64,000 bases of DNA from Saururus chinensis (lineage: Eukaryota > Streptophyta > Magnoliopsida > Piperales > Saururaceae). Position 1 is the first letter of the stretch; every line of letters begins with the position of its first letter. The notes below the pieces were generated by a model that saw nothing but the letters and a program-made list of their open reading frames with translations, did no database searches and was not told where the DNA came from. A program made the position numbers and the translations under genes. This document shows positions 22,984-33,646 of this stretch, piece by piece. The stretch is from contig CP141144.1 in assembly GCA_035235625.1 (NCBI GenBank), positions 30,935,014-30,999,013 of the forward strand. Direction: 5' to 3'.

Positions 22984-23230
22984 ATTGCCACCATCATAGC
23001 CACCACCACGATCGTGGCTACTGCTGCCACCACCACCATCGACACTGCTAGCATTGCCACTGTCACCATGCCAACCCGCCACTAAATTGCTGCCACTATT
23101 GCCGCCGCCACTATCACTACCACAGTTGCTGCCACTGACATCACTGCTACCACCTTTACTGCTACTACCACTCACTCCACTATGGCTAACTCTACCACCA
23201 CTGGTGGATTCAAGTTTGAATTTTCTATAA
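22984..23230. repeat. Imperfect CCA/CTG trinucleotide repeat
   Basis: Dominated by degenerate ccaccac, gctgcc and cactac triplets over about 240 bp. The minus-strand frame across it translates to Ser/Gly runs and is a by-product of the repeat. Confidence 0.7.
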
Positions 23231-23379
23231 CAACATTGGTGCAACCAAATGATGAATTTTTTTTAGGAATCTCCTAGTTTATCTTTAACCCGAATTCACT
23301 CTCTCTTTCTCTTTCCCTTTCTCCTAGTTTCCACCAATCCAAATAGGCCCTAAGTATTCTCAATATCTTGGTTGTGCAC

Positions 23380-24905
23380 TTTTTAGTATTTTGATTGATG
23401 AAGCATGTGATGTAGCACGCAAAGAGTACATGGGTGTTGTTTTACATTATGTGAACATGCAAGGGTATGCCATTGAGTTTTTGCTTGTTATTTTTTACGT
23501 AAGTGATACCACAACTCTCTCTCTCTCAAAGAAAGATTTGGAGCAATTTTTTTAAAATATGGGTTGAGAATAGCAAGATTGCATGGACAAGGTTTGGATG
23601 AGGCTAGTAACATGCAATTTGAATTCAATGGGTTAAAAATACACATTGTGAGAGAAAATCCATTTGCATTCTATGTTCATTGATTTGCTCATGAACTTCA
23701 TTTAGCACTAGTTGCGATTGCCAAACATCATGATCGAATCAACTGACTTTCACCTTAGTTGGTAATGTGGCAAACATTGTTTTCGCTTCATGTGAATTTA
23801 AGATATCCTTTGAGAGAAGCACACACAACTAAAGTTATGGAACTATAGAAAATGGTGAACTTCCAAGTGGGTAGGGACTCATTCAAGAAACTAATCTACA
23901 AAGGGCAAGTAATACTTATTGAGGATCACATTATGAGACTCTTGTCAATTTGAAAGTTATGTTTTCTTCTGTACTTAATGTGCTTGAGATTGTTGGGAAA
24001 GATGGTTTGCACTCAGAATAAAAAGCTAATACTTCTATTCTATTTGATCCAATTCAACCATTTGAATTTATATTTAACTTGCATCTCATAAAATCCATAC
24101 TAGGGATTACAAATGAATTATCACAAACATTGTAACAAAAAGATAATATATTGTCGATGCCCTGATCCTAGTGAAGGTATCTAAACAACCACTTCAAATA
24201 ATGAGAGATGATTAGTGAAATTCTCTCATCATTGAGGTTATTTCATTTTCTGTTAAACAAAAAATTGTTGTTCTTGCTATGGATGACAAATTTGTAGTTA
24301 GGGGCCAAGTAAATTGTGGAGTTCTAGATATCTCAAATTTACATCATTATCATGTTGGATTATTCTATAGTGTCATTGATATCCAACTTCAATAGCTCAA
24401 CACAACTGCTTTGATGAAATAAATACTAAGTTGCTGCTTTGTGTGGCATGCCTTGATACAACTGAGGCATTTGTCACTTTTCATAAGTTCAAATTGATTT
24501 GCCGAGCTCAAATTTATCCATCTAATTTTCTATAGGTGACCTTGTGGTACAAGATAAATAGCTTGAGACTTATATTATTGATGTACGGTCCAACAATGAG
24601 TTTTTGGAGTTAAAAGAATTGGTAGCCTTGTTGAAAAGATGGTAAAAAAGAAATTATATATCATATATCCATTGGTTTACATGCTTCTAAAGTTAGCACC
24701 TACTTTACTAGTTGCAACTACTACAGTTGAAAGAGCATTTTCTTCAATGAATATTATAAAGATTTGACTTCAAAATCAAATGGGAGATTAGGTTATGAAT
24801 GATTACTTGGTCACATATATTGAAAATGATGCATCTACTAGTATTAATAATGAGGTGACTATTGAACAATTCCAAAACATGAAAACTCATCACATATGGT
24901 TGTGA
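23380..24905 (+). pseudogene. hAT-type transposase (DUF4371 / ZMYM-like class), decayed
   Basis: Scattered over three frames, the plus strand gives 'DEACDVARKEYMGVVL', then 'VSDTTTLSL', then 'NGELPSG'. Later come 'FEFIFNLHLIKSILGITNEL' (about 24,057) and 'SNNEFLEL' (about 24,590). The C-terminal dimerisation block begins with 'TVERAFSSMNIIK' (about 24,730) and runs through 'MNDYLVTYIENDAS' (about 24,795). This order is that of the plant hAT-like proteins with a TTF-type zinc finger, DUF4371 and hAT dimerisation region, which are cut-and-paste transposases. The N-terminal zinc finger is absent. Numerous stops and frameshifts show it is dead. A hAT-like terminal repeat follows at 25,041. Confidence 0.85.
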
Positions 24906-25040
24906 ACATATCTTTTTTGTATTTAAAATGATCTTTTTGATATATTTAATGACATCAATAGTAAATCAATTTATGAACATAAAAGTTAATCTTTAAATAT
25001 ATTGTCATTCATATGCTTACCCCCCCTCCTCTAGGAACTT

Positions 25041-25056
25041 CCTGACTCCGCCCCTG
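25041..25056. repeat. Right terminal repeat of the hAT element
   Basis: The 16 bases CCTGACTCCGCCCCTG match the inverted form of the plant hAT terminus CAGGGGCGGAGTCAGG. The next 8 bases, tgtgaatt, would be one copy of the target duplication. No matching left terminus was found, so the left end is probably lost or diverged. Confidence 0.7.
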
Positions 25057-25069
25057 TGTGAATTCTAGA

Positions 25070-25219
25070 AAGGCAAAGTCTTATGGTAGGAAGAAAGGTG
25101 GATCTGGGCCTAAAACATCTAAGAAGAAAGCATTCAAGAAAAATGGAAAGAAACTACATAACAAAGGCAATGCTAAGGGGAATAATAGACACAAGGGTAC
25201 TTGTTTCAATTGTGGCCAA
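25070..25219 (+). pseudogene. Copia gag zinc-knuckle remnant
   Basis: A Lys/Gly-rich linker translates to phrases such as 'GSGPKTSKKKAFKKNGKK' and is followed by 'GTCFNCGQC', the beginning of a CCHC nucleocapsid knuckle. The knuckle is cut after CxxC by LTR copy B at 25,220. It may continue the gag broken off at 21,300. That join is inference from the element type and strand. Confidence 0.65.
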
Positions 25220-25913
25220 TGTTAGAACATATGTGTCTATATGCATTGTATTGGCTTATTTTGATGAACAAAATAATGTTGAAATGTTGTCTAATTCGAG
25301 TCATAGGATAGAATGCTTGCTGCTCAAGATCAAAAGTGAGAAGTAATTCACAACACAAGACACACAAGATCTTGAGGAGTTGCTGAAAATCTTCAAGAGG
25401 GGATTGAAGGAATCCATGCTAAAGTCAAGGAACAAGAGGATCTTATTTATGGAGGCTAGATAGAGACAAAGATAAGACATGTATAAGAAAGATTTTAACT
25501 ACTTAAAGGAGAAGGCTTGAAGGCTGACAATGAAAGAAATTTGTTAGATATCTATGCAAAAAATGAGTTTTTGGGTTAGAATCAATAACAAATGTTGGTG
25601 AATTGCTTGTATTGATGTAATGTCTTGCTTACTAGTACATTTATTTAGTCATTGAGTTCTAGCCATGGTTATTTACCCTAGTTGGGTTTTCAATGCTAAA
25701 TCCTTGTGTGATCTTTCATGCTTCATGGTTTGATCGTTGGTAGATTAATCATAAATGATGCATAGTCATTAGGTTTTTATTGTGTCCGCTTTAGAAAAAA
25801 AATAGCATAGACGCTAGAACTCTTAATTATTACTTATCAAAATACAAGTTTTAAGAGTAATCTAGTGATCCGCTAGGTTGATTAAACGGATATTAAACTT
25901 TCATGATTATCTT
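25220..25913 (+). repeat. LTR copy B (internally deleted)
   Basis: Starts TGTTAGAAC at 25,220 and ends ...attaaactttca at 25,913. Compared with copy A it lacks roughly 500 bp of the middle, including the ATCGAT-rich part. It is inserted in the gag zinc knuckle. Confidence 0.65.
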
Positions 25914-27187
25914 AGAATAATAAAGACTACGAGATATGGCCTCACACATAATTTTCTTATATATTGGAAACTATACAAACATAATGTCGATTGTGCATTT
26001 CTCGAATAATCTATCAACAATCAAACCATAAAGCATGCAAGATAACACAAAGATTTAATGTGGAAAACCTAACTTGGGTAAAAAACTAATACAACCTCAC
26101 AATGCCAAATTAATGCACAAAATAGAACTTACAAAACACAAGAACAACCAACCAACCTTTAGACTTGACACAAATGAAACTCTTACTCTTTGTTTAATCC
26201 TCTTCATTGTTGGCTTTCAATTCTTCCTCTTAAAATCCTTAAAGCTTTCCTTCTTCATGTTCTGTACTTCTTCTTTTTCTTTTTCTTCTACTTCTAGCAA
26301 CTCAATTGAAGACTCCTTTGATTATTAATTTACATTTGAGATTTTCCAACTCCTTTGAAGAATTTATTTTGTAGGAATCTTCTCTTTTAGTTGCGTGTCT
26401 TCATAAATTCACCATTAACATGTACTTGAAGCTTTTTAATGAACTTTGAAGGCAAACAATGATGAAGGACCTCACCTCTCTTCTCTATTAATTTCTTGGT
26501 TTCCTTCTCTACAAATTTGTGACTCTCTAGCCTTTATATAGGTATTTAAGTTAGTTTGAGACTTTAATCCCAACTAGGAATAAAATATCTTGTAGAAAAT
26601 CTTAAATTAAACAAGTAGAACTTTCAGTCATCGAATTGTTCCAAATAACAATCGATCATTCACTATTTCCTTAGGGCATAACTCTCATAGAGATCAATCA
26701 TGTATTAGGGTGATCAATCGATAAATTCTCAACTTTGTTTTGCAAAGGGTTGTTTTAGGTGTCACTTGATCATTTATTGAAGCGATCGATCGCTTCATCT
26801 CTTCTGTGATACAGTTCATAACCAATCGATCGATTTATCCTGTGTAAGTTGTAGTGATCGATCGATTACACAGTAAAAATATAGTTTTACCGTTTTTACC
26901 CTAAATTAGTTTGAAACTTCAAAAATCACTTTTGAAACTCTTCTAAGTGACTTTTTTTTATCAAAGTGAATGCTCAATGAACCTCTTCTCCCATCAACAC
27001 TTGTAGTTTTCAGCCTTGATCCATAAGAACATGTTTATTCCTATGTTTCAAGTCCATCAATTCCAAGCTTGACTTTACCACTACTAATCTAGTCAAATTC
27101 ATTAGACTAATTTCATACTAGAAGTTTCAACATCATTTTGATAACCAAAAATAGCCAATAACATTACATATGACACAAGTGTTTTTT
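25914..27187 (-). repeat. LTR copy C (3' LTR of a minus-strand Copia element)
   Basis: The inverted counterpart of copies A and B. Its 25,999-26,087 is the reverse complement, with few differences, of 25,667-25,750 in copy B. A purine tract of the form ccaaagggagagagattg on the minus strand (about 27,187-27,205) adjoins its start, so it is a 3' LTR. The last ~50 bp of the LTR are missing where it meets copy B. It contains several CGATCGATCG-type palindromes at 26,640-26,880. Confidence 0.7.
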
Positions 27188-28350
27188 CAATCTCTCTCCC
27201 TTTGGCTATTTTCGAACAAAACACTACAAGATTGAAAATTTAACAAAAAATTACAAATCATGATATAGTGCATTGACTTTCAATTTGTGCATATGACTCG
27301 ACAACACTAAGACTTAACATAGACAATTTGGAATTGATCTTGAAGATTTGCATAAAGAAGTACTTATCTTGCACACTTAAAATCAAAGTTATTTGCATAA
27401 TGCAATCTAAGTAAGTATGAAAATAAGATCTTTGATTTTTATTATTCATTTCTCCCCAATTTTGACACAAAAAGACAAAAAGTAAAATTAACAAGTAATG
27501 AAAATGTCAATTAATATATTAGTTAAGTATACAATCATCAAAACATGAAACTGAAACAATTATAAGACATCACATATCTATAATCTTTTAACACTTATTC
27601 TCACTTAATCTTTGACGCTCATATCTAATCTATTGTGGTATTCACAAACAAGAACCTATATAATATTATTCTAAGAAACAAGTAAACAGAAAATTTTAAT
27701 GTTCAACAATTCAAACAACTATATTAGAATATCATATTAAGAAGAATCATGTAAATTTGACTTTTAGACAAAAAGAGATAAACAATCAAGGCTATGTCTT
27801 AAAATCTAATTAATTATTTATTCACTTTGAAATACTCCTTTTGACAATTGTGCCTAAAAAACTTTGAGCAATCAAAATTTTTTTTGAACATTCAAAAAAT
27901 AAATCATGATAAATTCTAATCCTCAAAAACATTTAATTCCATTCAAAACACTTTAATTTGAGATTAAGAACTCAAAATTAAAATCAAACACTAAAATAAG
28001 CAAAGTTGAGCTCCTTTTGACAATTTTTAAATTGATTTTCCATTTCTTAAAACAATAAAACATTATAAGCTAAAAAGGAATATCCTCATGCTTATTTTTG
28101 AGCTATGACACTTTTTTAAATGAATTTTTTAAGGCTTGACTTTTCTGAATCCTCTCCCCTTGCATCATATTTTTTTATTTGTTTTTCATTTATTTTTTCA
28201 GGATGTCAAGTTGGTGAAATTCCATTGACTAGCCTAGGCTTACATGTGTAAGTAGCCCTTCCCCATCATCTTTACAAGGACAATTCCATCGACTAAAAGA
28301 CAATAAAGTACATAAGACCTACAACCATTGAATCACATGATACCATTAAG
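27188..28350 (-). other. Internal remnant of the minus-strand Copia element
   Basis: AT-rich DNA upstream (in element sense) of LTR C. It includes the polypurine tract and a second purine-rich motif near 27,445-27,460, on the minus strand reading tcaaaattggggagaaatg, of a kind common just upstream of 3' LTRs in such Copia elements. No polymerase domains are left. Confidence 0.5.
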
Positions 28351-28800
28351 TCGGTTTAGGTGCTTGATAAGTATGAAATATATATCTATTTTATATGCCT
28401 TTTAACCTTATTTGCTAGTATAGATTAGGTTAATTTAGTGTTATTTATAGTTTATTTAGATTAAAATAGATATTAGTACTTTAGTTTAATTATTAATAAT
28501 TTTGTAGTTATTAGTTGTTTAGACATGTATTTAAATCAAGATGGAATTTTAGTTACTTTCTACATGTCTAAAGTATGATATTTTATATTTTGTAGGAAAA
28601 GTGCACTTATCGAGGTACTTGGATGATGTTTAAAATAGTTCAAAATAGTCTTGACATGCTTTAAAGTAATTTGGACAACTTTTCGGAGTTATGAATAAGT
28701 TAGAAATGAATATAGACATGAAGAAAAACTTAATGAACAGAATATGGACTGTCCAAAAAAATTGTCCAGATTGCAGAAACAAAGTTTCGCTATTGCAAAA
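28351..28800. repeat. Possible Gypsy-type LTR fragment
   Basis: Starts near tgataagtatgaaatatata. It contains wording such as 'aagtgcacttatcgaggta' and 'ggactgtccaaaaaaattg', which recalls LTRs of plant Gypsy elements. No second copy is in the window, so this is a weak call. Confidence 0.3.
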
Positions 28801-29141
28801 GCTATTAGTGACGCTTAAGTCATGCATTGCTAATAGTTATATTTTTTTTCTTTTTTTTATTTAAAATATATATCTTTTAGAGATGGTTGTATAAAACATC
28901 GCAAACAGAGGAACTATTAGCGACACTTATAATAAAGCATTGCTAATATGATTAGTATTAGTGTCGCTTTATTATAAGCGTCACTAATATATGAGTATTA
29001 GCAATGCATACGAAAATGCGACACTATTAGGTCATTTTTTTGTGACATTTTTTTATATGTTGCAAATAGTTATTTTTAGTGACACTTAATTAAGCGTCGC
29101 TAATAAATGCGTCACTAATAATACTACATTTTGTTGTAGTG
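28801..29141. mobile_element. CACTA-type element, right-end fragment
   Basis: About 340 bp of 'attagtgacgc' / 'gcgtcgctaat' subterminal repeats ending in ttgttgtagtg at 29,141, the inverse of the CACTACAACA terminus. No left terminus was found. Confidence 0.7.
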
Positions 29142-29318
29142 ATAATTGTATGCTGTTGTTGGCTAGATTGGTCCATACTCAGCATGTAAGAGTATGCTGC
29201 CGCAGGTTCTTGCTCAGGGTTATCTCGTGCTTGATTTTTGCTCATTACACAACTGGGCAAAGCAATAAAAACTATAAGCACACCTAGTTAACACAAATTT
29301 GTCTTGACAAGATGATAC

Positions 29319-29498
29319 TAAGAACAAATGGCCAAAGACAGTATTACATTATAGTATATGATTGTTTATAAATACATGTATGTATTTCCCATTGGGGAAT
29401 ACACAGGAGATACAAGCATGTAGTTCCCATTTGGGAAAACACAAAGACAGGATGTAGTGACACGTGGATGGAAGAGATGACAAGAAGAGGGGAGTCTA
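29319..29498 (-). repeat. Copia 3' LTR (180 bp)
   Basis: Direct repeat of 37,694-37,869 with scattered substitutions. The many differences indicate an old insertion. Confidence 0.75.
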
Positions 29499-29649
29499 GG
29501 ATCAATGATGTGGTAGGTGGCAAGATTTCCACTGTGGCAAGTGAGGGGGTGTCTTTAATAGCCCCCAACAAATTATGGTGGGGGTAGAACCATGAGTTTG
29601 GAGCATAATTGCTAAAATTGCTTGATGGAGAGAGGCTTAGTGAGGTCAT

Positions 29650-32600
29650 CAGCCACCTGCTGAGCAGAGGGAGTATGCTGGACGTCTATCTTGCCAGCTA
29701 AAACCTGCTCGCGGACATAGTGATGATCAAGTTAGAAATGCTTGGTCCGGGCGTGGAATACAAGGTTGGCCGAGGGAGAGATGGCAGACTTGTTGTCACA
29801 CCATAGGATGGGGGTAGAGGGGGGGGATACTCTAAGGAAAGTGAGGATCATGTGAGCCCAAGTAATCTTAGTGGTTGTGATGGACAAAGCCTGATATTCG
29901 GTTTCAGTAGAGGAGTAGGCCACCATGTCTTGCTTCTTGGACTTCTAGAGAATGTGGTTGGGACCTAGATATAGGCAATAACCAGAAGTGGACCGGAAAT
30001 CAATGGGGTCACCTGCCCAATTGGAGTAAGAGAAGGCAGAGAGGGCAAAGTTGCGGGGTCAGAGGAGAAGCCCACGAGTGAAGGTACCCTTGAGGTAGCG
30101 GAGGATTCTTTTGACAACCATGTAGTGAGAGGAGGAGGGTTTGTGCATATGTTGGCATACATAGTTGACGGCATAGGCAAGGTTGGGACGGGTCGAGGTG
30201 AGGTATTGTAAGGCGCCAACAATGCTTTTGTAGTGAGAGGGGTCAGGAAATGGTGAGTCATGGGGTTCTAGGGAGAGTGTTTGTAGGTGGTGGGGTCTGG
30301 GATTCCTTACAGTGGGACATGGAGGCATAGGTAAGGATATTAAGGGCATATTGTTGTTGGGAGAGGAATAGGCCTTTAGGGGTGCGGGTGGCTTCAATGC
30401 CGAGGAAGTGATAGAGATTGCCAAGGTCTTTAATGGCAAAGGTGAAGCTGAGGAGGGAAATGACTTTGTGGATGTAGGTGGGATGGTTACCAGTGATGAG
30501 GATGTCATCGACATAGAAGACAAGGATGATGATGTAGGAGCTGTGGGTGTGAAGAAAAAGGGAGGTATCTGCGTGACAAGAGGTAAAGCCAAGGGAGAGG
30601 AGGTAGGTGGAAAGGTGAAGGGCTTGTTTAAGTCCATAGAGGGCTTTGTGAAGGTGAGAAACATGGTTGGGCCAAGTGACATCAAGGTAGCTGGGAGGTT
30701 GTATGTAGAGTTCTTTGGAAATAGTGCTGTGAAGGAAGGAATTGGAGACATCAAGTTGCTTATGGGCCGGAGTGGGTGACGGCGAGGCTGAGAACAATCC
30801 GAATTGTGTAAGGTTTGACCACGGGGCTAAAAGTCTCATTATAGTTGAGGCCTTCCTCTTGATAGAACCCTTTGGCAACCGGCGGGCCTTGTAGCAAGAG
30901 ATGGTCCCATTGGCATCATGCTTGTCTTTGTAAGTCCAGCAGCAACCAATGATATTGGAGGATGGCGGGGGAACCACTAAGCTCCATGTACCTTGGTTTT
31001 GGAGGGCTTTAATCTCCTCATCCATAGCGGCACACCATTCAGGGATGGAGGAAGCAATTTTGAAGGAAGGGGGTTTAGTTTGGGGAGAGGAGAGAGTGAG
31101 AAAGGAGAAAGGGACATGAGGACATACTATCCCAGCTTTTTTACAAGTGATCATTGGGTGAGGGGGGAGGTGGGGGAGGAGGGAGAGAGGGGGAGGGATA
31201 GGGAGAGGATATTGGGGAGAGGAGTGGGGCAGGGAGAGGGAGGAGAGTGAGAAGGAGAGGGGAGAGAGGGGGTGGTTGGTGTGGGGTGGGTGGGGTACAG
31301 GGATGGAGGGGGAGGATGGAGTGATGGAAATAGCAAGGGAGATGGAGGTTGGGGGGTTTGGGGTAAGGAGGCAGTTGTGGTAAGGGAACTCTTCTTCGCG
31401 AAAGAGAACGTGGCAGGAGGTGTAGACGCGTTGGGAGATGGGGGTCGAGGCAACGATATCCTTTGGTGTTAGGGCACTAGCTGAGAAAGATACACGGGAT
31501 GGCTCGGGGGGAGAGTTTATGGGGAGAGTAGGGGCGGGTCCAAGGGAAGCAATGACAACCAAAGGCTTTGAGGTGGGAGTAATCAGGGGGAGTGTGAAAG
31601 AGGAGTTGTTAGGGAGGGAGAGGGTAGGCGATTGATAAGATAAGTGGTGGCGCATGTAGCATCCACCCAATAGGAGAGAGGTATGTGGGAGTGGGAGAGG
31701 AGGGCGATGGTAGTTTTGATGATGTGGTGGTGTTTTTTTCAGCAATGCCATTTTGTTTGGGTGTATGAGGGCATGAGGTTTGGTGGGAGATGCCATGAGA
31801 GGAGAGGTAGAAGAGAGACGGTGTTTGAGGTATTCACCACCATTGTTGGTGCGGAGGGTGTAATGGTTTAGTTGAGGGGTATGGAATAGGCGGAAGCATA
31901 CGGGGACATCGGACTTGAGTTTGAGGAGGTAAAGCCATGTGTAATGGGAGAAGTCATCGACAAAGATCACATAGTAGCGAAAGCTGAGAAAGGAGGTGAC
32001 CGGAGAGGGACCCCAAACATCCGATTGCATGAGCTCAAGAAGGTGGGAGGTGTGCGTTTAGGAGAGTGAGAAGGGGAGTTTGTGCACTTTACTAGTGAGG
32101 TGACTATTACAATCTAAGGATAACATTTTTTTGATTGGAGGCGACAAAGTAGAGACAACTAAATTAAATATAGTGGAGTAAAAATGCCCGAGATGATGAT
32201 GCCAAAGGTGGGAGGAGGTGGAAGCATGTAGGGTGGAAGACACTGGATAGACACCATGTTGGCATGGTCCTCAAAAGAGTACGTGCCGAGAGCTAATGCC
32301 CTGGATTGTAACATGAGAGATATCAAAAGTTAGTGAACAATTATTGTGAAGAGCGAGTTTATGAATGGAAAGAAGATTATGAGAGATGGACGGAGTATGT
32401 AAAACATTGCAAAGTGAAAGAGTAGAGGGGCTGAGATGAAGGGTGGTGCGACCCATGGTTGAGATGCGTAAAGCCCCCCTGTTCCTGATGTTGACATGGT
32501 TGGACGTTGAGTAAGGCACATGGAGGGAGAGGTTACCGAGGTCCGCCATCACGCAGTCTGAGGCACAACTATCAAGGAGCCAATCGGTGGGAGCTGCGAA

Positions 32601-33646
32601 GGAGGAGGCGCCTAAGGATGAGCCCCTAGGACTGGAGTAGCGCCCAACATGTTTTTATTGAGTGGTTGGTGCCACCGCAAATTTGGCAAGTGGGTAGTGG
32701 GCCATGACTATGAGGGCCCAAGTACCAACGTCCACGAGGAGAGGCAGCATGGGGTCCGAGTGCCCCATGGCTAGCGGGGGTGGGGAGAAGGCCCTAGGCA
32801 GCACCTCCCCCATATGGGGTAGTGAGTGTGAGGGCTGGCCCTTGACGGGGGAGCAGGAGTGAGGCCGCTAGAGAGAGCCGGCAGGAGGCCAAAAGGGGAG
32901 GCGGTAGGCAGCCCATATGGGCTTGGGGCGGCAGGGGAAGGGGCCCATAACTGGCCAGAAGAGAGGGACGCCATGAGTGGAGGGTAGTGAGGGCTATAGC
33001 CAGGGGAAGGCCTATGGTGGGGGTGGAGGGGTGCGAGAGAGAGTGGCTTCCTCGGCAAGTAGAAGTGTCCAAAGTTCCGGGATGGGAATGGTGACACCGT
33101 GAGCACGGAGAGCGGTGGAGAAGACAAAGTACACGCCAAAGAGGCCATTTAAGGTCTTGTGAAAGAGGTCAAGGTCCGGAATGGGAGTTCCAACCACTGC
33201 AAGTTGATCTGCATAGGCTTTGAGGCCGTCTAGATATGTGGTCATGGTGCCGTCACCTTGGACATGGTCAGCAAGGCACTATTTCACATTGAGGATGTGA
33301 GCTGGGGAGGTAGAGAGGAAGCAATTCTCGGTGGTGGTCCAAATGGAAGTGGCGGACTCAAGGCCGATGAAGTAGCCGAACAAGGAAGGAGAGATGGTGG
33401 CACGAATGACAGCGAAGAGTACTAGATCAATGCAGTGTCACTAGGTGGCAATAGGATGGGTGGCAAGGTCACCGGTGGCAGGGCACAGGGTGGAGCCATC
33501 AAGGAACCCCATGACACCATAACCCTCGAGGAGGTCGCGAATTTGAATCCGCCAAATGAGAAATGTTGTGGAGTTGCAACGTATGGTGATGAGCTAAGGG
33601 AGATGGGAGCTGAGGAAGCAAAACACCGCCGGCATGGGAGCAAATA
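29650..33646 (-). pseudogene. Copia gag-pol polyprotein, inactivated
   Basis: On the minus strand from high to low coordinates: gag with 'TTYLDGLKAYADQL' (about 33,205-33,245); protease active site at about 32,553-32,586 reading DSCA where DSGA is expected; gag-pre-integrase 'WHHHLGHFYS' (about 32,200); integrase 'SDVWGP' (32,020) and 'LRTNNGGEYL' (about 31,840). In the integrase block the usual catalytic Asp of RTDNGGEY is Asn. Reverse transcriptase follows with 'LDVSNSFLH', '[10 protein letters not shown]' (YVDD at 30,504-30,515) and 'LGIEATRT'. RNase H has 'YSSTETEYQALS' and 'DNKSAI' (29,732-29,926). Together these would process the polyprotein, copy element RNA and insert the cDNA. Frameshifts, deletions and two altered catalytic residues show it is dead. 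The 5' part of gag lies beyond the solo LTR. Confidence 0.88.

Noticed and set aside
22963-23244. 93-residue Gly/Ser-rich minus-strand frame
   Set aside because: It is the translation of an imperfect CCA/CTG triplet repeat, with no family motif.
30408-31871. Several plus-strand open frames (up to 123 residues) opposite the Copia polyprotein
   Set aside because: They are antisense to recognisable integrase and reverse transcriptase sequence and have biased Gly/Glu/Asp/Val composition. They are shadows of the minus-strand element.
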